This document shows positions 52,230-59,412 of a stretch of DNA of 64,000 nt, one piece after another. Both the position numbers and the translations under genes were made by a program. How positions within the stretch are numbered: position 1 is the stretch's first letter; each line of letters opens with the position of its first letter. The notes below the pieces were generated by a model. The model searched no databases. It worked only from the letters and a program-made list of their open reading frames with translations, and was not told where the DNA came from. Source of the DNA: Pseudoxanthomonas sp. (GTDB lineage Bacteria > Pseudomonadota > Gammaproteobacteria > Xanthomonadales > Xanthomonadaceae); assembly GCF_027498035.1 (NCBI RefSeq), contig NZ_CP114978.1, positions 4,092,001 through 4,156,000 on the forward strand, in the 5' to 3' direction.

Positions 52230-52348
52230 TGCGCCCCTCACTTCCCCAGCAGCCTGTAGTGGCACACGCCGTCGATCCATCTGATCGCGAACACCTTGCT
52301 GCACAGCCAGACGAGCGTGGTCACGTTCGCGGGCGTCGAATTTCGTAA
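52229..52348 (+). CDS. small frame after cro (39 aa)
   Basis: Starts by TAATG overlap with cro: MRPSLPQQPVVAHAVDPSDR... The overlap is suggestive, the composition is not. Low confidence. Confidence 0.28.
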   Translation: MRPSLPQQPVVAHAVDPSDREHLAAQPDERGHVRGRRIS

Positions 52349-52418
52349 GCAATCCATTGGGCCTGTCCTTCGGGGTAGGCCTTTCATTTGGCCCAAACAC
52401 CAACCGTCAACACGAGAC

Positions 52419-52796
52419 ATGACCACTCAACACGCATTACCGCTCATTGGCCAAGTGCCTGCAATTACGCGGGTTCCGGCGCATTTGATCAGCCTGTGCC
52501 GATGCTCCGGTGATGCCGTTCTGCTGGCGATCCGTGTCGGCAAGAAGTCACAGCGCCAGGTCGCCAACGACATCGGCATGGAGCCGGCGCAGCTGTCCCG
52601 GATCATCTCGGGCAACGCGCACATGCCGGCCGACATCGCCCTGTCCTTCGCCAGCGCCGTCAAGAACTGGGGATGGCACCAATGGGTGGCCCACTCCTGC
52701 GGCATGGACTTGGTGCCGCGCACCGAATCAACGGAGGAACGCATGTTCCGCCTGGAAACCGAGAACGCCGAACTTCGACTGAGGGCTGTCGCATGA
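52419..52796 (+). CDS. CII-like transcription activator
   Basis: 125 residues. The HTH and flanks (SQRQVANDIGMEPAQLSRII, then FASAVKNWGWHQW) are laid out like lambda CII (AEAVGVDKSQISRWK then LLAVLEWG). Position directly after cro also fits CII. It would favour lysogeny by activating cI and int promoters. The ATG at 52419 has no strong SD. Confidence 0.68.
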   Translation: MTTQHALPLIGQVPAITRVPAHLISLCRCSGDAVLLAIRVGKKSQRQVANDIGMEPAQLSRIISGNAHMPADIALSFASAVKNWGWHQWVAHSCGMDLVPRTESTEERMFRLETENAELRLRAVA

Positions 52797-52963
52797 CCCA
52801 GAACGAATACAACCAGACCCTGCAGCAGATGCAGCGCGAAGCAGAGCAAGCCGCCAAGGGGCTGCCGCCGCGGTCGAACGTCGTGGAGCTGTCCAAGTTC
52901 CGCGGGGACAAGTTCATCCGCAAGTACTGCACCCCGATGCCAACTGGCCCGGAGGCCGCATGA
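52793..52963 (+). CDS. small hypothetical phage protein (56 aa)
   Basis: MTQNEYNQTLQQMQREAEQA... polar helical start then basic. ATGA-coupled to both neighbours. Confidence 0.6.
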   Translation: MTQNEYNQTLQQMQREAEQAAKGLPPRSNVVELSKFRGDKFIRKYCTPMPTGPEAA

Positions 52964-53148
52964 ACATCGAACAGATCGAGTACGTCCAGCCGCTGCTGAG
53001 CTACGAGTTGGACCACATCCGTGACCAGATCGCATGGAGCCGTCGCCGCCGTAACGAAATGGAAGCCAAGCAGCGTGAGGCCGTGAAGCGTCGCGAGGCG
53101 CAGAAGCGGGTTGCTGAGTACGCGGCGGTGCAGGGGATGAGTGCATGA
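52960..53148 (+). CDS. small basic coiled-coil protein (62 aa)
   Basis: MNIEQIEYVQPLLSYELDHI then an Arg/Lys/Glu-rich helix. ATGA-coupled. Unrecognised. Confidence 0.6.
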   Translation: MNIEQIEYVQPLLSYELDHIRDQIAWSRRRRNEMEAKQREAVKRREAQKRVAEYAAVQGMSA

Positions 53149-53267
53149 GCAAGCCCACGCCCAAGCCGCACCCCTGGCGCGTCCATTCGCCCGGATGGCT
53201 GGCCAACGACCGCAACCGCAACGAGAAGACCGTGCCGGCGCATGCCAGGCCGGTGAGGAAAGGCTGA
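53145..53267 (+). CDS. small hypothetical protein (40 aa)
   Basis: MSKPTPKPHPWRVHSPGWLA... basic, Pro-rich; overlaps the previous stop by ATGA and the next start by TGATG. Confidence 0.5.
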   Translation: MSKPTPKPHPWRVHSPGWLANDRNRNEKTVPAHARPVRKG

Positions 53268-53554
53268 TGAACCATCTTCCTGCACGTTCAACGGATCCGG
53301 AAACCAGCTTCGAAGCTGCCGAGCACATGGTGAAGTCTGGCAAGGCTGCCCAGCAGCAGGCCACCACCGTCTCCGCCGTCACTGCCAATCCTGGCATGAC
53401 CAGCCACGAGCTGGCGCGTCACTGCGTGCTTGACCGATACCAGCTGGCACGCCGTCTGCCTGAGGTGGAGTCCGCTGGCCGCGTGATCCGTGGCGAAGCG
53501 CGCAAGTGCCTGGTTACCGGGCACAGGGCCGCTACGTGGTGGCCGGCCGCCTGA
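53267..53554 (+). CDS. winged-helix-like phage protein
   Basis: 95 residues; RSTDPETSFEAAEHM then GMTSHELARHCVLDRYQLAR resembles small winged-helix proteins common before phage replication genes. DNA binding is inferred. Confidence 0.6.
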   Translation: MNHLPARSTDPETSFEAAEHMVKSGKAAQQQATTVSAVTANPGMTSHELARHCVLDRYQLARRLPEVESAGRVIRGEARKCLVTGHRAATWWPAA

Positions 53555-53555
53555 T

Positions 53556-54443
53556 ATGTCCGACACCTACACCAAGCTGTTCTCATCCATCACCGAATCG
53601 ACCGTGTGGGGTGAACCCTACGCGACCCGGATCGTGTGGGTGACGATGCTGGCGATGGCGGACGCATCGGGCGACGTCTATGGCGCCATCCCTGGCTTGG
53701 CGCGTCGGGCCAATGTCACTCTGGAAGAGGTCGAGACGGCACTGCAGTCCTTCATGTCGCCGGATCCGTACAGCCGGACGAAGGACGACGACGGCCGCCG
53801 AATCGTTGAGATCGCTGGCGGCTGGCGGCTGATCAATCACGCCAAGTACGGCTCTGTCCGCAACGAGGAAGAGCGCCAAGCCTACAAGCGGGAATGGGAC
53901 CGGCAAAACAGGCCGAGTGGTCACAAGAGGACTGCGCAGTCCGACAACAGTCCGACACAGTCCGACAGTAGTCCGACAAAACCCGACAGTCCGACCCCAT
54001 TAACACCAACACCATCACTACAAGAAGAGCAGAAGCAAGAGCGTGTGCAGCCTGCGGCCGCACCGTCGCGCTTCGCTGAGTTCTGGGCGGTCTACCCGAA
54101 TCCGAAGGCCAAGAAGGTCGCGAAGGCGATTTGGGACAAACGCAAGCTCGATTCGCGATGTGACGAACTGATCGCCCATGTCCGCTTGATGGTCGAGTCA
54201 GACGACGACTGGCGCCGCGGCTATGTGCCGATGGGTTCCACCTACCTCAACCAAGACAGGTGGGAGGACGTGCCCAAGCAGCAGCCGAGAGCTGGTCCAG
54301 CTACCGGGCAGCCGCTGGGGAAGCAGATGCAGGGCGTGATGACACTTGAGGGAATGATCCGTGAACGAATGGCTGGAAATCGAAATTCTGAGGGGGTTGC
54401 AGCGACTGGCCTGCTTGTCACTGGACCGGACACCCGCAGCTGA
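53556..54443 (+). CDS. O-like replication initiator
   Basis: 295 residues. The N-terminal 125 residues (TESTVWGEPYATRIVWVTML, GAIPGLARRANVTLEEVE) are the wHTH of phage replisome organisers. A Ser/Asp/Pro/Thr-rich linker (about 128-155) is encoded by tandem repeats that look like origin iterons. The C-terminal block FWAVYPNPKAKKVAKAIWDK is common in this family. It should bind the iterons and load the helicase. The next gene starts inside it. Confidence 0.82.
   Translation: MSDTYTKLFSSITESTVWGEPYATRIVWVTMLAMADASGDVYGAIPGLARRANVTLEEVETALQSFMSPDPYSRTKDDDGRRIVEIAGGWRLINHAKYGSVRNEEERQAYKREWDRQNRPSGHKRTAQSDNSPTQSDSSPTKPDSPTPLTPTPSLQEEQKQERVQPAAAPSRFAEFWAVYPNPKAKKVAKAIWDKRKLDSRCDELIAHVRLMVESDDDWRRGYVPMGSTYLNQDRWEDVPKQQPRAGPATGQPLGKQMQGVMTLEGMIRERMAGNRNSEGVAATGLLVTGPDTRS
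53937..53996. repeat. helically phased iterons, candidate phage replication origin
   Basis: CAGTCCGACA-type repeats start at 53937, 53948, 53958, 53969, about 53979 (degenerate) and 53987, i.e. mostly 10-11 bp apart, one turn of DNA. A relatively AT-rich stretch follows (ATTAACACCAACACCATCAC, from 53999). Iterons inside the initiator gene followed by an AT-rich segment is the lambda ori layout. Confidence 0.65.
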
Positions 54444-54762
54444 AATGCTGCCGGGAACGGCAAATGCCTGGACCGATGCGATCACTGACGGCAAGGCATG
54501 GGATGAGGGCCTTGACGCACCTCGCTTCCGCAAAGCGTTCGTCACCCTGTCGAAGATTGTCCGTCGCTGGCCTGCGCCTGCTGAGTTCCTGGAGGCGATG
54601 CCGCCGCGCGAGCAGCTGGCGCTGACCAAGCAGACGATCAAGGCCGATCCGGTGCGTGCCGAGCGGGCAATGGCTGAGATTGCGCGGACCTTGCGGCGAG
54701 TCCCAGGAGCGGGGCAGCCGATTGGTGGCGGCAGGGCCCCAGACATGGGCGGTGACCGATGA
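54361..54762 (+). CDS. phage replication-associated protein (possible helicase-loader position)
   Basis: 133 residues, GTG start inside the O-like gene. Contains ITDGKAWDEGLDAPRFRKAF and RWPAPAEFLEAMPPR. It stands where lambda P does but is much shorter, so a loader role is only a guess. ATGA-coupled to the next gene. Confidence 0.6.
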   Translation: MNEWLEIEILRGLQRLACLSLDRTPAAEMLPGTANAWTDAITDGKAWDEGLDAPRFRKAFVTLSKIVRRWPAPAEFLEAMPPREQLALTKQTIKADPVRAERAMAEIARTLRRVPGAGQPIGGGRAPDMGGDR

Positions 54763-54947
54763 ACACCGAAACCGTCTGGCGCCTCCTGCAGGAGGGCTTC
54801 AACGCCGCCGAGATTGCTGCCGCTGCCCACGTCGATGAAGACGTAGCCCGATCCATGGCCGACGAAGCCATGGGGCGCACGCGCGGGGCAACCATCCGCC
54901 ACCTGGACCGGCTGACCCTTCGGAAGGTGCAGGAGTTGGCCGCATGA
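54759..54947 (+). CDS. small HTH-like protein (62 aa)
   Basis: MNTETVWRLLQEGFNAAEIA then AAHVDEDVARSMADEAM looks like a single helix-turn-helix. ATGA-coupled to the previous gene. Confidence 0.6.
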   Translation: MNTETVWRLLQEGFNAAEIAAAAHVDEDVARSMADEAMGRTRGATIRHLDRLTLRKVQELAA

Positions 54948-54997
54948 AAACACTCGCCGAGCAGGCACAGCGGGACATGCAGGAGGTGGGGGCGTGA
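54944..54997 (+). CDS. very small frame (17 aa) before the methyltransferase
   Basis: MKTLAEQAQRDMQEVGA; overlaps both neighbours by four bases, so it may only serve coupling. Confidence 0.3.
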   Translation: MKTLAEQAQRDMQEVGA

Positions 54998-55674
54998 GTC
55001 GGGTCGAAGTAATCGGGAGCGCAACCCTTTACCTGGGGGATTGCCGTGAAATTCTCCCAACACTACCCAAAGTCGATGCATGCATAACAGATCCGCCGTA
55101 TGGGATCGGGGAGTCGGCCGGGAAGGCAAAAACGCGAACCGGCCCGGGCGGGATAGGGGGGGGGCGCTACGTGCGTGATTACGGTGACGATGGGTGGGAC
55201 GACCGCCCTATTGACGATGACTTGATCCGCGCTGTCCGCGAGGCCGGGAAGTGGGCCGTGATCTTTGGCGGGAACTATTACGCCATGCCACCGGCGCGGT
55301 GCTGGCTGGTATGGGACAAGGAAAACGGCGACAACGATTTCGCCGACTGTGAGCTGGCGTGGACGAACCTGCCAAAGGCTGTTCGCCTGAAGCGTTACCT
55401 GTGGAACGGGATGCTGCGCGCGAACAAAGAGCTGCGCGGCGACCATCCGACGCAGAAGCCAATCGGTGTCATGGAGTGGGCAATCGGGCACGTCCCCGCG
55501 CCTAACCGGCTGATCCTCGACCCCTTCATGGGCAGCGGCACCACGGGCGTCGCTTGCATGAACCTGCAGCGCTCCTTCATCGGCATCGAAAGGGAGGTCA
55601 AGTACTTTGATATTGCGTGCAGGCGGATAGACGACGCACAACGTCAGTCCCGGTTGTTTGGGGGTGTGGCATGA
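54994..55674 (+). CDS. DNA adenine-type methyltransferase (beta class) with replaced C-terminus
   Basis: 226 residues. Motif IV DPPYG (33-37) precedes motif I DPFMGSGTTG (176-185), beta-class order as in phage N6-adenine or N4-cytosine enzymes. The GTG start at 54994 overlaps the upstream stop. From about residue 200 the coding sequence (KYFDIACRRIDDAQRQSRLF) is a recoded duplicate of a second tail found at 56175-56246, 570 bp further on, beyond an HNH gene. The enzyme may still be whole. Likely role: protecting phage DNA from host restriction. Confidence 0.87.
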   Translation: MSRVEVIGSATLYLGDCREILPTLPKVDACITDPPYGIGESAGKAKTRTGPGGIGGGRYVRDYGDDGWDDRPIDDDLIRAVREAGKWAVIFGGNYYAMPPARCWLVWDKENGDNDFADCELAWTNLPKAVRLKRYLWNGMLRANKELRGDHPTQKPIGVMEWAIGHVPAPNRLILDPFMGSGTTGVACMNLQRSFIGIEREVKYFDIACRRIDDAQRQSRLFGGVA

Positions 55675-56150
55675 GGGCCGTATCCCATTTGCTCCCATGT
55701 GTGAACGCGATGGCAGTTCGCGCAGAGAAGACGCAGGTTGCCAGCGTTCGCGGCCCAGTCCTTGAATCGGTAATTCCAGGCTGCGGGCCTCCCGGTTTTT
55801 CCGGCCCTGTCGATGTGGTCTATGTCGAGAACCCGGAAGTCAGGCTCTCCGCACTTCACGCAAGCGCCGCCGAGGCTTTCGATAAGAGCCATCTTCCGCT
55901 GCCAGTTTCGCGGATGTTTGTGCGCTCGGAATCCGTTGGCATTCCAGTGGTCGCGGCGGCAGTCGTCAGAGCAATAGCGGTGCTGGCATTCCTTTCCGCA
56001 TCGCTCGCACGAGGCCGTGCGCTTCCATCGCGCGGCGAGATAGCAGTCCCTCCCGCAGTATTTCGCGGTGCCGTTTTTGATGCGGTAGGGGTGCGCAAGG
56101 AACGAAGTGGCGCAATGGGCGCAGCGGACTTCAACGCGGCTCTTTTTCAT
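55644..56150 (-). CDS. HNH endonuclease, probable free-standing homing endonuclease
   Basis: 168 residues, antisense to its surroundings. Several Cys pairs (CAHC, CGRDC, CERCGKEC, CSDDC, CVKCGEP) suggest two zinc ribbons; the HNH core is LDIDHIDRAGK ... GNLRLLCANCHRVH. Its last 31 bp lie opposite the new methyltransferase tail, so that tail is part of the mobile unit. It is the only minus-strand gene in the right arm. Confidence 0.9.
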   Translation of the reverse strand: MKKSRVEVRCAHCATSFLAHPYRIKNGTAKYCGRDCYLAARWKRTASCERCGKECQHRYCSDDCRRDHWNANGFRAHKHPRNWQRKMALIESLGGACVKCGEPDFRVLDIDHIDRAGKTGRPAAWNYRFKDWAANAGNLRLLCANCHRVHTWEQMGYGPHATPPNNRD

Positions 56151-56174
56151 GTCGCGATTATAACACGCACAAAC

Positions 56175-56246
56175 GAACCCAAGTATTTCGACATCGCCTG
56201 CCGCCGCATCGAGGACGCGCAGCGCCAGGGGAGGTTAATTGCATGA
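56175..56246 (+). pseudogene. orphaned original 3' end of the methyltransferase gene
   Basis: An open piece reads EPKYFDIACRRIEDAQRQGR then LIA and a TGA that overlaps the next ATG as ATGA. EPKYFDIACRRI is the canonical tail of such methyltransferases. It is therefore the ancestral end, cut off by the HNH insertion. Confidence 0.82.
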
Positions 56247-56419
56247 CCACCCGCGACCTCCGCAAGCCAGACCCGAACCCAGGCTACCAGCGCAGCCCGA
56301 CGACGGTCCGCCGAGACCGCAGCGGACAGGAAGTAATCCAGCGTGACGGGATGCTGCTGAAGGAACTGTACGACGACTACAAGCGGGCCGGTCTGAGCTG
56401 GCCGGGGGAGAGGAAGTGA
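56243..56419 (+). CDS. small hypothetical phage protein (58 aa)
   Basis: MTTRDLRKPDPNPGYQRSPT... basic, no domain. Its start overlaps the fossil methyltransferase stop; its own stop overlaps the next gene's GTG start. Confidence 0.6.
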   Translation: MTTRDLRKPDPNPGYQRSPTTVRRDRSGQEVIQRDGMLLKELYDDYKRAGLSWPGERK

Positions 56420-56850
56420 CTGCCATCCGAAATGAAGTCGAGCTTCAGCGCTACGTGGCCTATCTGCGCCAGCAGGCGCTGCCCTTGGAAGTCAGCAGCG
56501 GTCCGCTGAAGAGCGGTCGTACCAGCCAGCAGAACCGCTACCTGTTCGGCGTCTGCTACCCACCGATTGCCGAGGCGATGGGCTACGACGTTGATGACGT
56601 GCACGAGTACATGCTCGGCCGGCACTTCGGCTGGGTGGATAAGCCAGTGCCCAAGACGCCGCGGAATCCAGATGGCATCGAGTCCAAGCCGTTCCGGACG
56701 ACCACAACCGACGAGAACGGGAAGCGGAAGCTGCTTCCGAAGGCCGACTTCGCCAAGTTCGTGGACACCGTGCACCGCATAGCCTCCCATGCCGGCGTGT
56801 TCATCGCCGAGGCGTGGATCGAGGAAGAAGCCAACAGGAGGGCAGCATGA
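56416..56850 (+). CDS. NinB-like recombination protein
   Basis: 144 residues, GTG start. SGRTSQQNRYLFGVCYPPIA and HEYMLGRHFGWV have the Q-N-R-x-L-W/F-layout of the NinB/Orf family, which promotes SSB displacement and RecA-independent recombination. Lies before Ref and RusA genes, matching lambda nin-region order. Confidence 0.65.
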   Translation: MTAIRNEVELQRYVAYLRQQALPLEVSSGPLKSGRTSQQNRYLFGVCYPPIAEAMGYDVDDVHEYMLGRHFGWVDKPVPKTPRNPDGIESKPFRTTTTDENGKRKLLPKADFAKFVDTVHRIASHAGVFIAEAWIEEEANRRAA

Positions 56851-57218
56851 GCCGCCGAGGCAAAGCCCCGACCTTGGCTGAGGGCCGCCGCATCGCCGAG
56901 TGCAAGGAAGGCGTCTGCATCCCATGCCTGATCTGGAAGGAGAGCGGCAAGGCGCCGGCCAACTTCTGGCCCCAGATCGGCGGGGACTACCACCACACCA
57001 AGAGCGGCAACATCCGGCGCGGACATCGGTTCGGGTTCTGCAACTGCGGCTGGCACCACCGTGGGCTGCTGGATTTCGCGTGCACCCACGACGAGATGCG
57101 CCAGCACTATGGGCCAAGCCTGATGGACGGGTCGCGCCTGTTTCACGAGACCTACGGCTCCGATGACGAGCTGATCGCGCGCCAGGACAGTCTGATCGGG
57201 TGGAGGGATGCGGCTTGA
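56847..57218 (+). CDS. Ref-family RecA-dependent nuclease
   Basis: 123 residues. CIPCLIWKESGKAP, the His pair in GDYHHTKSGN, CNCGWHHRGLLDFA and SRLFHETYGSDDELI match the P1 Ref zinc-stabilised HNH fold. Ref cuts DNA at RecA-made displacement loops. ATGA-coupled to the NinB-like gene and to rusA (TTGA). Confidence 0.82.
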   Translation: MSRRGKAPTLAEGRRIAECKEGVCIPCLIWKESGKAPANFWPQIGGDYHHTKSGNIRRGHRFGFCNCGWHHRGLLDFACTHDEMRQHYGPSLMDGSRLFHETYGSDDELIARQDSLIGWRDAA

Positions 57219-57586
57219 ACGAACTCATCCTCCCCTGGCCAAGCAAGGATCTATCGCCAAACGCACGGGTTCACTGGGGGCAGAAGGCCAAGGCAGCAGC
57301 AGATGCGCGTGCACTGGCAAAGCTCGCTGCATGGGCAAGCGGCTGGACGCCTGCCATCAGGTTTCCCGAGGGCAGGCTGCATCTGTGGGTCGATTTCTAC
57401 CCGCCGACGAGGCGTCTCCCTGACGACGACAACATGCTGAGCCGGTGCAAGGCATATCGCGACGGAATCGCTGATGCGCTGGGAATCGATGACAAGCGGT
57501 TCGTCAGCCATCCCTACGTCAAGAGTGAGCCGAGGAAGGGCGGTCAGGTCGTCGTGCGGATCACGGGTGGGCCAGATGCAGCTTAG
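57215..57586 (+). CDS. rusA: RusA-type Holliday junction resolvase
   Basis: 123 residues. Catalytic Asp cluster: Asp70-72 in LPDDDN and a later pair at ALGIDDKRF. It resolves four-way junctions during phage recombination. The TTG start at 57215 has GGAGGG nine bases upstream and overlaps the Ref stop; a GTG at 57200 is possible but lies on the SD. Confidence 0.92.
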   Translation: MNELILPWPSKDLSPNARVHWGQKAKAAADARALAKLAAWASGWTPAIRFPEGRLHLWVDFYPPTRRLPDDDNMLSRCKAYRDGIADALGIDDKRFVSHPYVKSEPRKGGQVVVRITGGPDAA

Positions 57587-57776
57587 AAACTGGCCCAGCC
57601 CGAGCATCTACGAGCCATTGCCATGGCCGGTAGAGGTTGAGGACGGACTGATGTTCTCAGAGCACAGCCAGGCACTGGAATGCGCCAATCGAGTGCGAAG
57701 CAATGGCCACGGCTGCACGGTTTGGACTTTCCCGGGCAATCGGGGCGTGTACGTGGAGATCCGGCATGCCTCTTGA
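57576..57776 (+). CDS. small hypothetical phage protein (66 aa)
   Basis: Contains LPWPVEVEDGLMFSEHSQAL; no domain recognised. Overlaps rusA by 11 bp and the next gene by 11 bp. Confidence 0.55.
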   Translation: MQLRNWPSPSIYEPLPWPVEVEDGLMFSEHSQALECANRVRSNGHGCTVWTFPGNRGVYVEIRHAS

Positions 57777-57969
57777 ATCGATGGACCACGACCGCCTGCT
57801 GATGATGGCCCGGCTCACCCAGATGGACGCCGACGCCCATCAGCAGCGCTACAGCCACAACGCACGCGGGCATCCGGGAAAGAAGCGGGCCGCACAGCTA
57901 CAGGCCGAGGCGTCAGTGCTGAGGCGAGAGATCAAGCGAAGGAAACGAGAGGGGAAGGGAAATGGCTGA
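57766..57969 (+). CDS. small basic hypothetical protein (67 aa)
   Basis: Contains DADAHQQRYSHNARGHPGKK and a Lys/Arg-rich helix end; overlaps both neighbours. Confidence 0.55.
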   Translation: MPLESMDHDRLLMMARLTQMDADAHQQRYSHNARGHPGKKRAAQLQAEASVLRREIKRRKREGKGNG

Positions 57970-58414
57970 GATCGACACCGCGACCGAAACGGCGCGCATG
58001 CTGCTTGAGCGGTGGGGGGCTGAATTCGCTCTGCACCGCGACTGCGAGTACCTGGGCCATGCCTCACGGAACATGCTGCAGGTGCTGATCGACCACAAGG
58101 GCGAGATGCCCGGCCGGGTCACTGGCTTCAAGCCGCTTGAGTGCGACGCGGAGGCGCTGATGGTTGAACAGCTGGTGACGGCCGTGGCCAGGTCTAACAA
58201 GCCGATGGCGATCTGCCTTCGGGCCTATTACTGCGGGAGCGGGCGCCGAAAGGTTGAGCGGTACGAGACAGCCCTGATGCTATTGGCCAATGCTGGACAA
58301 CCAATGGTGAAAGTGCCGGCGTACATGGACCTGGCGCGCCGGGGACTGGACAGAATTGCCGGCATGATCACGATTGCCGCCAGAGTTCCTGAAAGGATGG
58401 CCCAGGCCGCTTGA
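57962..58414 (+). CDS. Q-like late antiterminator candidate
   Basis: 150 residues. EQLVTAVARSNKPMAICLRA then YYCGSGRRKVERYE resembles the helical core of phage Q/antitermination proteins. The main support is place: it is the last gene before a strong promoter and a terminator (58411-58496) that precede the lysis genes. Lambda Q lies in the same position. Confidence 0.65.
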   Translation: MAEIDTATETARMLLERWGAEFALHRDCEYLGHASRNMLQVLIDHKGEMPGRVTGFKPLECDAEALMVEQLVTAVARSNKPMAICLRAYYCGSGRRKVERYETALMLLANAGQPMVKVPAYMDLARRGLDRIAGMITIAARVPERMAQAA

Positions 58415-58439
58415 CAGGTTCGACCTGCGGGCCTAAATT
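58411..58439 (+). promoter_or_regulatory. pR'-like late promoter
   Basis: TTGACA (58411-58416), exactly 17 nt, TAAATT (58434-58439). This near-consensus promoter overlaps the stop of the Q-like gene. A start near 58446 would run straight into the terminator at 58472. Confidence 0.8.
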
Positions 58440-58471
58440 TATGGCACGTTGGCAGAGTTGCCGGCGCCGAA

Positions 58472-58496
58472 GGCTCACCCTAACCGGTGGGCCTTT
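58472..58496 (+). terminator. tR'-like terminator just after the late promoter
   Basis: GGCTCACC (58472-58479) pairs with GGTGGGCC (58486-58493; one T-G pair), loop of six, then TTT. Short T run. Further GC hairpins lie up to 58640; no gene fits the 58415-58648 gap. Confidence 0.6.
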
Positions 58497-58648
58497 CCCG
58501 TTTCTGGCTCTGTCGCTCCCCTCGTCAGTGCCGATGCCCAGGCCGGCTCCCCTCCGGCGCTGGGCGCCCTCTTCGCCCGTCACCCAGTCCGGACCAACTC
58601 TCGCGCCAAGCCGGCAGCGGGGACGGGCAATCATCGTTTGGAGTCTCC

Positions 58649-59092
58649 ATGACCTCTGTGGCTGTCACTGCATCGCTGTGCCGGAAGTTCGAGGGATGCA
58701 AGCTCACGGCATACCCGGATCCGGCTACTGGCGGCGCGCCGTGGACTATCGGATGGGGAGCAACCGGATCCGGCATCGGCCCTGGCGTCATCTGGACCCA
58801 GGCTCAGGCCGACAACCGGCTGGAGCAGGACGTGCAGAAGTTCGTGGACAGCGTCCGGCATATGCTGACAAAGCCCGCGAATGACAACCAGCTCGGGGCC
58901 ATGGCCTCGCTTGCGTACAACATCGGGCTGTCTCGCTTCTCAGGTTCGACGTTGCTGCGCCTTTTTAACGAAGGCAAGCCGGAAGCGGCTGCCAAGCAGT
59001 TCGACGTGTGGACCATGGCCGCTGGTAAGCGCATGCAGGGCCTGGTTAACCGAAGGGCTGCAGAGCGGGCCGTGTTCGAGGCGAAGCCCTAA
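58649..59092 (+). CDS. phage lysozyme (endolysin), GH24
   Basis: 147 residues. The T4/P22-type catalytic triad is Glu15 (KFEGCKLTAYPD), Asp24 and Thr33 (WTIGWGAT). There is no signal peptide, so it needs a holin. SD GGAG precedes the ATG at 58649. Cleaves beta-1,4 bonds of peptidoglycan. Confidence 0.93.
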   Translation: MTSVAVTASLCRKFEGCKLTAYPDPATGGAPWTIGWGATGSGIGPGVIWTQAQADNRLEQDVQKFVDSVRHMLTKPANDNQLGAMASLAYNIGLSRFSGSTLLRLFNEGKPEAAAKQFDVWTMAAGKRMQGLVNRRAAERAVFEAKP

Positions 59093-59412
59093 TGGACGAC
59101 CCAAGCACGGCGCCCTGGTGGGCAGCTGGCGGCGCCTTCGCGTTGTGGGCTACCCGTGAAATATGGGGCGTAGTCGCGTCTCGCAAGAAAGACAGAACCG
59201 AGACCGACGCGAACATCGACTTACTCAATGGCCTGGTGCAGCGGGTGCAATCGCTTGAGGCATCGCAGGCCGCAATGGGGACCCAGCTTGCGGAAGAGAT
59301 GAAGCAGCGCATGGCGGCCCAAGAAGAGGCGCACCGGCTCCGTTTGCGTGTGATGACGCTTGAGTCTGCGATGCGCTCCATCGGCGCTGTGATCCCGCAG
59401 GAGCCGGCATGA
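59092..59412 (+). CDS. membrane protein with coiled coil, holin/lysis candidate
   Basis: 106 residues: one hydrophobic segment (WWAAGGAFALWATREIWGVV) then a long coiled coil (IDLLNGLVQRVQSLEASQAA). TAATG overlap with lysozyme. Position suggests a role in lysis, but a single helix is unusual for a canonical holin. Confidence 0.55.
   Translation: MDDPSTAPWWAAGGAFALWATREIWGVVASRKKDRTETDANIDLLNGLVQRVQSLEASQAAMGTQLAEEMKQRMAAQEEAHRLRLRVMTLESAMRSIGAVIPQEPA

Noticed and set aside
52238..52426. Minus-strand frame of 62 codons ending CHYRLLGK
   Set aside because: Overlaps the plus-strand early operon start; no SD and no coupling; could be real but not supportable.
53490..53555. Earlier start for the O-like gene
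   Set aside because: Would overlap the winged-helix gene by 65 bp and adds no conserved residues; ATG 53556 begins the family core.
55617..56174. Plus-strand coding region running from the methyltransferase stop to the fossil tail
   Set aside because: Everything before about 56175 is antisense to the HNH gene, with no similarity of its own.
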